Positions 5,161 to 11,842 of a DNA stretch of 17,989 bases are shown here, in pieces. A model generated the notes under the pieces. The model was not told the DNA's origin, ran no database searches, and saw nothing but the letters and a program-made list of their open reading frames with translations. Each line of letters opens with the position of its first letter. Positions within the stretch are counted from its first letter, which is position 1. Source of the stretch: JAGLQA01 sp023135565 (GTDB lineage: Bacteria > Acidobacteriota > Aminicenantia > UBA2199); the NCBI GenBank assembly GCA_030639305.1, contig DAOWCY010000150.1:1-17989 (forward strand). The letters are read 5' to 3'. The position numbers and the translations under genes were made by a program.

Positions 5161-8100
5161 TTAATCATTTTTTAATGCTGCTAACAGGTCTCCTTTCGTG
5201 GCTAAACGCGCCGCTGAGTAAACCCATACGAAACCGTTCAGCGCCACGATAACCAACAAAACAAAAATCGTAAAATAAGGGATTCCCGATGCGGGCGTCA
5301 AAATCGACGGCAGCGTGGCGATTAAAGCTGCTGATATTCCACAAAAAATCCCCGCTGCCAATACCGGCAGGTATTCGGATAATACCATTTTTTGAAGGGC
5401 TTTTCTACTGAAACCCACTGCCCGCATCAAGGCTAACTCGCCCTGCCGCTCTTTTACGCTGCGCCACAAAACTATCCCTAAACCGATGCTGCCTAAAACT
5501 AACCCGAAACTGCCGAGCATTAAAAATATCGACAGGTAGGTATTCTCTACCCTGCTAAACTCAGCTAACCGGGCCGAAGCAGGCATCAAATCCAAACCCA
5601 CATCCTGCATGAGCCGGGAAAGCTCCTGCTCGATACCTGTTCCCTCACCGGTTGGGGCCGTCGATCCTGCCGCAGTTCCAATTGGGGGCACGTCTATCAA
5701 GAAAACACGGTACCCGCTCAACGATGGGTACTTCTCTTTTAAAACCTGTTCGGAGATAATTAGATTCCCCTGGAAAATCGAATTGGCAAGCCCGCCGACC
5801 AGCTTTATTTTGAAGGTTTCGCCTTTTTCGTCAACATAGGAAAGGGTATCGCCCACCGCTTTTCCCAATCCCCACAAGATGACCGTTTGATCCGCCACAG
5901 CAGGCACAACACCGCCGGGCAATTCCTGCTGGAGAACAGCCCAGGGATTTTCGGGGTCTACTTCCGCGCTGGTTTTTACGAAAGTAAAAGCGCCTCTATT
6001 AGCCAGTTCGCCGGGAGCCACGCCCAACAACTGGGGATGCGCCACCCGGTTCAGGTTTAAACAACTGGCGTCATCGCCCTCTTTAACCCGGAACTGGACA
6101 TAACGAACACCTTTTGCGTTGATAGATTCCAGCCCGTAAAAACGACTGCCTTTTTCACTGTTCAGGTCGTACAACACGGGGATCACGCTTTCGCCGTACA
6201 AAGCAAAACCGCCGCTGCCGGACTCTCTTTTTTCCGTATCTTTCGTGGCTGCCACCCGGTTTGCGCCCACAGTAAACACTATAAATACCCCACAGGCCAA
6301 CAGCGCGGTCAGGGTAATGCTGCGCACCGGCTTCCTTATATTATTGCGCACACCGATATTAAATAGGTTTAGTTTGCCCCGCACCTCATAGGCCGCGGAC
6401 GCAGCCCGTTTTTTCCCCAGCCGGTACAGCAGCACGTTTAGAAACGCCGTCCCGCTCACCAAAAGCAGTATCCCGGCTGTGAAAAAAAACATAAAAGCGT
6501 CCCTGCCGGTTTCAAATTTTGTCAGCGACAATATGACGATCACCGCGATCAAGCTCGATATACTCAACAGCACACTAAGACGGGGGCTTTTCCGCCGCAG
6601 GGTTTCGAGCCGGGAAAGACCCCGCTGCAGCCCTGTAACCGGCTGCTTAAACTGCCTGCCGGTAACCGACCAAATAGTGCAAAAAGCGAAAATAATCCCC
6701 ACCGCGGCACCGGTTAACAGGGTGGAAAGTTTTACATGAATTTGCAGCGCCGAAGTGCCCACTGCACCCTGCCAGACTGTTTTTAACGCATATAGTATCA
6801 CCTGGTTGTACAATACCCCGGCGGCTGCGCCTAAAAGGCTGCCTATTAAAATAATCACCGCGCTTTCCAAAAGCACAAAACGGCGCACTTTTTTGCGGGG
6901 AAAACCCAATGCTAAAAGCAGGCCGTTTTCCTGGGAACGTTTTTCGGCATTAAAGGCATATAACAGCCCGGTTAACAACAAGGCGGCTGCGATAACAAAA
7001 AAACTCAAACCGAGAAAAAGTTGACCGAAATCTACCGATTCAGCGCCGGCGCGCAGCCCTTCTTTTTTGATTTCCCGGGACACAAAGCCGAATAAAGCGG
7101 GGTCCAATTCCCGGATCAGGTTAGTTTTGATTTCTTTTTTATCTAAGCCGCTGAAACGAATCGCCGTCACGTCTCCGAAATGATTGCGCCACATGTTTTG
7201 TGCGGCTTTTAGAGTGACGAAGGCTTTCGGGGTACCGAGATATTTTTCCCAATAGACTTCATCTTTATCGCGGATTTTGTCAAGCTCCACGGGGATGCCG
7301 GGATGCCAGTCACGACAGTCCTCTTCACCGGTTAGACCGGGAAATTCAGGCATCAACTCCCTATCTAAGTAAGGGGTTTTTAAAGGCACGATTTTTTTGA
7401 CGCGGAAACCGGCGCTCTCTTCACGCAAAACCCGCGTCGGGCCCAGTACATAATAAGTAAGCCGGATGCGGTCGCCTTTCACCGCCAACAGGTCGCGGGC
7501 CAACCATTCGTTGATGATGATTTCATCTTCTTTCATGCCGGGAGGCGCAATAGGCGTACCGGGAGCCGAAACGAAAGAATAGGGAGTAGCCCGGTTCCCA
7601 ATACCTATTTCATTGACAAAGTAGGTGAGTACAGGTTGGGCATCTTTGTATGTTTTTAAGGCTGCTTCTACAACCGCAGGATCTAAAAAAATGCGTTTAC
7701 TTCTCATTTCGATTCTTTCCTGTCCGGGAAGTGCTATTATTTCAAGACCGAGATCAGCTATCGACCAGGATTTTTTAAAAGCCTCAGCGACTTGCCTCCG
7801 GGGGTGCGGCGCATCTTGCATATCTTGCCTCCGGCGGCAAGGGGGGCGCATTTCGAGAAAACTGCCCCCCTTGACCCCCCGCAAAAGCTTTTGATTATTT
7901 TCGCTTCTCCCGGATCCTGAAGCACTTTTCGGGTTTTCCGCGATTAGCAGCACATTGGCCCTGCCCTCGAATCCCATCTGTCGAGACAATTCAGATAAAG
8001 AGATAAAGACCGTGCTGGGCGCAATTTGATCGGCTTTTAAATTAAACCTGCCGAACTGTGAGTCCGCGGCAATAGCTCTTATTTTAAAAAGCCGGGCGGA

Positions 8101-8625
8101 ACTGAGATCACTGTCCAAAGAAAGCGGTACGTCCTTAGGAATAAAATCTAATTTACGCAAGCGTACTAAAAACTCATCGCCTTTCTTTAATTGCAGCCGG
8201 GCAGCCAACTGCCGGTTGATAATCGCTTCATCCGCCGGAATATTATCATAGAAGTCTTTCACACCGGCGATTTCCCCGAAACGGGCGTCCACACCGATAA
8301 CCTGGATATTGTTCAAGCGGCGCTGCCCCCCAGCGGCTATGGCGATACCCCCGGTTTGCAGCAGCGGGGCCACCGGGGCGCTTAGTTCTTTTGAAAGGTC
8401 CGCCGCGATTTGGGCGCGGAAAAAACGATCCCCCGCACTTAAAGCGAATTCGGTTTTTCCCAGCCTATCGAATACGATTTGCCGCAGGCTGAACTTAACG
8501 GAATCGCCGATGACCAAAGCGCCCACTAAGATCGACGTACTGATCAACGTACCCAGCACGACGCGCAGGTGGCTTTTGCGGTAGAAACGCAGGCTTCGTA
8601 AAAGTAATTTCCAATAGTTCATCAT
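5161..8625 (-). CDS. FtsX-type ABC transporter permease, 1154 aa, with in-frame repeat insert
   Basis: Inner-membrane permease of the MacB/LolCE type, partner of the ATPase encoded just upstream. One N-terminal membrane segment (about 22-42) is followed by a long extracytoplasmic domain, a first FtsX membrane domain (about 550-690, with GLLLALGFPRKKVRR), further membrane segments near 700-760 and 800, a second extracytoplasmic domain, and a second FtsX domain at the C-terminus (about 1030-1140, GELALMRAVGFSRKA). Such two-domain proteins move lipids, lipoproteins or peptides using mechanical coupling. Residues about 243-278 are encoded by a palindromic repeat that interrupts the first extracytoplasmic domain without breaking the frame. 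The start is ATG 8625 (or 8622), where the conserved N-terminus begins; no clear Shine-Dalgarno is seen. A longer frame from TTG 8667 is mostly repeat. Confidence 0.87.
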   Translation of the reverse strand: MMNYWKLLLRSLRFYRKSHLRVVLGTLISTSILVGALVIGDSVKFSLRQIVFDRLGKTEFALSAGDRFFRAQIAADLSKELSAPVAPLLQTGGIAIAAGGQRRLNNIQVIGVDARFGEIAGVKDFYDNIPADEAIINRQLAARLQLKKGDEFLVRLRKLDFIPKDVPLSLDSDLSSARLFKIRAIAADSQFGRFNLKADQIAPSTVFISLSELSRQMGFEGRANVLLIAENPKSASGSGRSENNQKLLRGVKGGSFLEMRPPCRRRQDMQDAPHPRRQVAEAFKKSWSIADLGLEIIALPGQERIEMRSKRIFLDPAVVEAALKTYKDAQPVLTYFVNEIGIGNRATPYSFVSAPGTPIAPPGMKEDEIIINEWLARDLLAVKGDRIRLTYYVLGPTRVLREESAGFRVKKIVPLKTPYLDRELMPEFPGLTGEEDCRDWHPGIPVELDKIRDKDEVYWEKYLGTPKAFVTLKAAQNMWRNHFGDVTAIRFSGLDKKEIKTNLIRELDPALFGFVSREIKKEGLRAGAESVDFGQLFLGLSFFVIAAALLLTGLLYAFNAEKRSQENGLLLALGFPRKKVRRFVLLESAVIILIGSLLGAAAGVLYNQVILYALKTVWQGAVGTSALQIHVKLSTLLTGAAVGIIFAFCTIWSVTGRQFKQPVTGLQRGLSRLETLRRKSPRLSVLLSISSLIAVIVILSLTKFETGRDAFMFFFTAGILLLVSGTAFLNVLLYRLGKKRAASAAYEVRGKLNLFNIGVRNNIRKPVRSITLTALLACGVFIVFTVGANRVAATKDTEKRESGSGGFALYGESVIPVLYDLNSEKGSRFYGLESINAKGVRYVQFRVKEGDDASCLNLNRVAHPQLLGVAPGELANRGAFTFVKTSAEVDPENPWAVLQQELPGGVVPAVADQTVILWGLGKAVGDTLSYVDEKGETFKIKLVGGLANSIFQGNLIISEQVLKEKYPSLSGYRVFLIDVPPIGTAAGSTAPTGEGTGIEQELSRLMQDVGLDLMPASARLAEFSRVENTYLSIFLMLGSFGLVLGSIGLGIVLWRSVKERQGELALMRAVGFSRKALQKMVLSEYLPVLAAGIFCGISAALIATLPSILTPASGIPYFTIFVLLVIVALNGFVWVYSAARLATKGDLLAALKND
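7792..7899. repeat. Palindromic repeat, copy 4, inside the FtsX permease gene
   Basis: Begins TTGCCTCCG, has a second border TTGCCTCCGGCGGC about 30 bases later, and ends CTTTTGATTATT, all element signatures. It contains the stem CAAGGGGGGC/GCCCCCCTTG (7838-7847 and 7864-7873) also seen in copy 2, but with a different 16-base loop. The length is close to 108 bases, a multiple of three, and adds about 36 residues rich in Arg, Pro and Gly (for example APHPRRQ). Confidence 0.82.
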
Positions 8626-8650
8626 ATAGTTGATTCTAATAAAAAAAATT

Positions 8651-8720
8651 GCCGCGAAGCGGCTCAATAAAAGTTTTGTTCAAACTTTTTCAAAAGTTTG
8701 GCCCCCGGCAGGGTCCGCCT
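8651..8720. repeat. Palindromic repeat, copy 5
   Basis: Inverted orientation. Hairpin GCCGC-GAA-GCGGC (8651-8663), then CAAAAGTTTTG-like sequence, the AAACTTTTT/AAAAGTTT inverted repeat and GGCCCCCGGCAGGG. It occupies most of the 114 bases between the ABC ATPase stop and the permease start. Being free of stop codons in this sense, it extends the permease frame upstream artificially. Confidence 0.8.
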
Positions 8721-8739
8721 CTGTGCTCTCTGTGGCTAA
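8718..8739 (-). repeat. CACAGAG-type periodic repeat at the ATPase stop
   Basis: On the minus strand the bases right after the ATPase TGA read TTAGCCACAGAGAGCACAG, then AGG: two CACAGAG/CACAGAG-like units with a period of 9. It joins directly to repeat copy 5. Short CACAGAG repeats of this sort are, as I recall, scattered in many environmental bacterial genomes; here there are too few units to be certain. Confidence 0.35.
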
Positions 8740-9474
8740 TCAACATATCTCTAATTTCCCATTTTGGAGATTGTATGTTTTATCCATAAGTTGGGCAAGT
8801 TCGCTTGAATGAGTGACTACGATCAAGGCTGCGCCTTCTTCTTTATTGAGTTCAACCAGCAGTTGGCCTAAGTTTGCCGAAGAGTCTTTGTCTAAAGAAC
8901 CGGTGGGTTCATCCGCTAAAACGAGTTTCGGTTTATTGATGAGCGCCCTGACTACAGCGGTGCGCTGCAATTCGCCCCCGGATAGTTGGGCCGGGAAATA
9001 ATCTAAGCGCTTATCGAGACCGACTTTTGCCAACAATTTTTTTGCCAGGTCTTCGGCATCAGCGGCGTTCCGGCTCCGCACTCCTTTTTTTTTCAACATT
9101 CCAACATTCCAACGCACCGTCCCCATGGTCATGGTGGGAATAGTAGGAACCAGCACGTTCTCGAGAACCGTGCACTGGGGCAGCAAATGGTGCAGTTGAA
9201 AAACAAAACCCATATCTAAATTCCTGAGTTTTGCCAGTTCTCTATCATCGAGAGCGGTCAGGTCTTTACCGGCAAAACTCACTGTCCCGGCAGTGGCTTT
9301 ATCTAAAGAGCCGATAATATTTAGCAGCGTGGTTTTCCCGGACCCCGACGGGCCTACGATCGCTATGGCCTCACCCGGCGAAACTTGTAAGGAAAGGTCT
9401 TTTAGGATGGTAATTTCGTCTTCACCGGAGGGTGTTTTGTATTTTTTCTCGATATTTTTTAGTTCAAGCAGCAT
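8740..9474 (-). CDS. ABC transporter ATP-binding protein (LolD/MacB type), 244 aa
   Basis: Cytoplasmic ATPase that drives the FtsX-type permease downstream. Motifs in order: Walker A GPSGSGKTT (41-49), Q-loop Q93 (VFQLHHLLP), signature LSGGELQR (164-171), Walker B LVLADEP (184-190) with E189, D-loop SLD (193-195) and H-loop H222. All catalytic residues are present. Residues about 115-137, between the Q-loop and signature, are an insert relative to the usual family sequence and derive partly from a period-8 DNA repeat (9094-9113). The ATG at 9474 has GAGG ten bases upstream. The gene starts 30 bases after the RES toxin stop and ends before repeat copy 5. Confidence 0.92.
   Translation of the reverse strand: MLLELKNIEKKYKTPSGEDEITILKDLSLQVSPGEAIAIVGPSGSGKTTLLNIIGSLDKATAGTVSFAGKDLTALDDRELAKLRNLDMGFVFQLHHLLPQCTVLENVLVPTIPTMTMGTVRWNVGMLKKKGVRSRNAADAEDLAKKLLAKVGLDKRLDYFPAQLSGGELQRTAVVRALINKPKLVLADEPTGSLDKDSSANLGQLLVELNKEEGAALIVVTHSSELAQLMDKTYNLQNGKLEIC
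9094..9113 (-). repeat. Period-8 tandem repeat inside the ABC ATPase gene
   Basis: The plus strand reads CAACATTC twice and then CAAC, so the coding strand reads GTTGGAATGTTGGAATGTTG. It encodes WNVGML within a non-conserved stretch of the ATPase. Similar octamer repeats are, as far as I recall, dispersed in unrelated bacterial genomes. Confidence 0.6.
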
Positions 9475-9504
9475 CTTTTATTATCCTCAAAATAGTAACT
9501 TTTT

Positions 9505-10086
9505 TCAAGCCCCAGGCAAAAAAAACTTTCCCGCGATCACTTGTTCTAATATCTTATCGGGATCGTATACTTTAATACTTGATTTTTTTCTTAACCTGGC
9601 GGGAAAAATAGCCAGGTTGTATTTACCCTTTACTTTAGCGGATGGATACTGGATACCTTCAAATATTTGCGAATCGTATACTGCCCGGCCTAAATTTTGA
9701 GTATACGCTTTTAATTGATCGACATCCTGGATTTTTCTCCATGGATTGAACAAATTATTTATATTTATTCCCAGGAAGTTTATTACCTTCTTAGACCGTA
9801 AATTTAGGATGTGTCTAACATCTACATCTATCGTGACTAAAGATTTAGGTGGAAAACGGAAGTTGATGTTTGTTATAGTTTCTTGAAGTGCGGTCTGAGA
9901 ATTTGGAGCAAGATATAAAACCTCAAATTCACCGATATAATTATAACGTCCCCCTGTGAATTTAGAGCCTAACGCACTCAAGGGATTTTTCAAATATTTA
10001 ATCCCCATCATCCTGTAATATGATTTTTCAATGGGGATGCCGGGCGTTTCTTCCAGGGCAGCTAACAGATCATCATATGGCTTCAT
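9505..10086 (-). CDS. res: RES-domain toxin, 193 aa
   Basis: Toxin of the Res-Xre type II module. Characterised members deplete cellular NAD. The RES signature is visible in YYRMMG (R25), the Gly-rich GGRYNYIG (45-52), VLYLAPNSQTALQET (56-70, with E69) and a C-terminal VYDP. Length fits the family. The ATG at 10086 overlaps the antitoxin stop by one base (TGATG), so the two are translationally coupled. The pair sits between a glycosyltransferase gene and the ABC ATPase on the same strand, which may put it under both its own promoter and read-through from the operon. Confidence 0.88.
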   Translation of the reverse strand: MKPYDDLLAALEETPGIPIEKSYYRMMGIKYLKNPLSALGSKFTGGRYNYIGEFEVLYLAPNSQTALQETITNINFRFPPKSLVTIDVDVRHILNLRSKKVINFLGININNLFNPWRKIQDVDQLKAYTQNLGRAVYDSQIFEGIQYPSAKVKGKYNLAIFPARLRKKSSIKVYDPDKILEQVIAGKFFLPGA

Positions 10087-10463
10087 CAGGTAAGAGCGCC
10101 TTTTTGTGCATCTTCGAGGTATCTTATGATAGAATCCATTTTCCCGGCAGTTATAATTTCCATGGGAGATAAACCATCGTAATCAGGGTTAGGCGCTCTT
10201 AACCAGATGGCAATCTCTTCTTCGCTCCTGAGCATTTCTTTTAAAAGCACCAATATATATACTATTTTTCTCAGTTTATCCTGTATGTTTTCAGAGTAGG
10301 GGTTCTTTTGCATTGATCTCTGCGTCTTACCGGCAGCCTGGGCGAGTTTTACCGCTTTAATGCCCAGGCGATTTCTTAGTTTCCGGTAATCGACGAAACC
10401 TTGCATATCGTATAGGTCCCTGTCTACATATTTAAAAAGCGTTTCTTTTGTCGCGGTACTCAT
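10086..10463 (-). CDS. xre: Xre/MbcA/ParS-type antitoxin, 125 aa
   Basis: Partner antitoxin of the RES toxin. The N-terminal two thirds carry a helix-turn-helix region (about 25-60, LGIKAVKLAQAAGKTQRSM). The C-terminal toxin-binding domain has the recognisable pattern IWLRAPNPDYDGLSPMEII (86-104) followed by a helix around 108-120. The protein should bind its own promoter and neutralise the toxin. The ATG at 10463 has AAGGAG six to seven bases upstream and a promoter immediately before it, so it is made independently of the flanking genes. Confidence 0.87.
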   Translation of the reverse strand: MSTATKETLFKYVDRDLYDMQGFVDYRKLRNRLGIKAVKLAQAAGKTQRSMQKNPYSENIQDKLRKIVYILVLLKEMLRSEEEIAIWLRAPNPDYDGLSPMEIITAGKMDSIIRYLEDAQKGALT

Positions 10464-10490
10464 TTTAAACTCCTTTTCTGACCTAACAAT

Positions 10491-10519
10491 ATGATAGTAT
10501 AGTTCGTCCTTTTTTTCAA
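10491..10519 (-). promoter_or_regulatory. Promoter of the xre-res pair
   Basis: On the minus strand, TTGAAA (plus 10514-10519) and TATCAT (plus 10491-10496) are 17 bases apart. Start of transcription would be near 10484, giving a leader of about 20 bases that includes the AAGGAG site. Two copies of GCGAATAAAA (plus 10521-10530 and 10545-10554), 24 bases apart, lie just upstream and could be a regulator site. Confidence 0.6.
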
Positions 10520-10546
10520 CTTTTATTCGCTATTTTGTTCTTGTTT

Positions 10547-11842
10547 TTATTCGCTTTTATTTAGAACTTCTTCATAAACCTGCGCCATGCCCTGCGCCAT
10601 ATGATTCATGGAAAAACGATCCAATACGGTCGTTCGGCCTTGTTCGCCTAACTTCCTGAGCCGCTCCGGGTCTGTGAGCAGGGAAGCGATGGCCTTTGAT
10701 AGGTGTTCACTGTCATTGGGTTCATAAATAATCCCGCCGCCGGTGGTTTCAACGAATTCCGGGTAACAGCCCACATTGGGCTGAACAACAGGAACCCCGG
10801 CTGCCGCTGCTTCCACTTGATAAGCGCCGAAAGCTTCACCGGTAGGCACCGGTACGGAAAGGAGCGTCAACTGCTTAAGAAATTTGATGCGGTGCTCTTT
10901 ATCGAAATTTTTGAATATTACCACATCTTTTCCAAAACCGAAACTGTTTATTTTTTTTACCAGCCGGTTTACAAAAGGCTTATCATCACCGACATAACCG
11001 CCGCTGAGAAACAATTTTAAATCTTTAAAAGGACTCTCCTTTTTCAAACGAATAAACGCCTCAACCAATATGTCGAGACCGAAATATTCGGACATGCGGC
11101 ATAAATACCCGATTACCGGGGGATCGAAAGGAAGCGGCGATTGTTCATAACCCTCTAAGTCCACACCGCCGCAAATGACCTTTATTTTTTCGCCGGGTAT
11201 GCCTAACTGCTTTTGAGATTTAGCTCCATAAAACCGGCTGGCGGTTACAAAAACATCCACATCAGCGGCTTTCTCCGCCATGATAGCCCATATTTTGCGT
11301 TGATAGTTTTCGTCCATCAGGTCGATCCATTCGTTCTCATCCTGCAGGGAACATACCACCCCGGCGCCCAAATCCTGCTTGAGCCGGTGCGCCAGTCCGA
11401 GCAAAAGAGCATTGGAAAGATGCACCACGTCGGGTTTGATTTCGTACAGGTAATTAATTAGATGATCTAATTCCGACGCCTGCCGTCCTTCTTCTCCCAA
11501 CAGCATGGAAATAGTCATCTCTTCCAAACCGCTGGCGCGGGTAGAACCGGCTTTCTTCGCGGCCAATTGCAGCAGGGCGTCGGAATCGAAGATTCGTTCT
11601 AACCACACCGGAGCGTGGCGATAAAAAGGCAGTTTTTCTTTCAGGTACACATTGATGGCCCCGAAAAAAACCGGCGTTCCGGCGACATTGCCGTTGTCGT
11701 CTAAGTTGCCGGGCAGGTACATGGGTACTTTGATCACTTCATGACCCGGGGTTGTCAGGGAACTGAGCAGCGCATTATCCCGGAAACAATTCTGACAATA
11801 AAAAGCCCCGCCATGTCCGGGGGTGATATATGCTATCTTCAT
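10547..11842 (-). CDS. GT4-family glycosyltransferase, 431 aa
   Basis: Retaining GT-B glycosyltransferase, cytoplasmic or membrane-associated. The N-terminal domain begins KIAYITPGHGG, followed by the inter-domain segment VICGGVDLEGY (222-232). The donor-binding domain has the family E-x7-E motif, E336 and E344, in PTGEAFGAYQVEAAAAG. Sugar donor and acceptor are unknown; together with the nucleotide-sugar dehydrogenase it suggests surface glycan synthesis. The ATG at 11842 overlaps the preceding gene's stop by four bases (ATGA), and GGAG lies about seven bases upstream, so it is coupled to the propeller lipoprotein. No membrane helix is evident. Confidence 0.9.
   Translation of the reverse strand: MKIAYITPGHGGAFYCQNCFRDNALLSSLTTPGHEVIKVPMYLPGNLDDNGNVAGTPVFFGAINVYLKEKLPFYRHAPVWLERIFDSDALLQLAAKKAGSTRASGLEEMTISMLLGEEGRQASELDHLINYLYEIKPDVVHLSNALLLGLAHRLKQDLGAGVVCSLQDENEWIDLMDENYQRKIWAIMAEKAADVDVFVTASRFYGAKSQKQLGIPGEKIKVICGGVDLEGYEQSPLPFDPPVIGYLCRMSEYFGLDILVEAFIRLKKESPFKDLKLFLSGGYVGDDKPFVNRLVKKINSFGFGKDVVIFKNFDKEHRIKFLKQLTLLSVPVPTGEAFGAYQVEAAAAGVPVVQPNVGCYPEFVETTGGGIIYEPNDSEHLSKAIASLLTDPERLRKLGEQGRTTVLDRFSMNHMAQGMAQVYEEVLNKSE

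Noticed and set aside
4881..5168. 95-codon frame overlapping the permease stop, reading through repeat copy 3
   Set aside because: Out of frame with the propeller gene and made mostly of repeat; not a likely gene.
8626..8667. Longer permease start at TTG 8667
   Set aside because: It begins inside repeat copy 5; the conserved N-terminus starts at MM (8625/8622).
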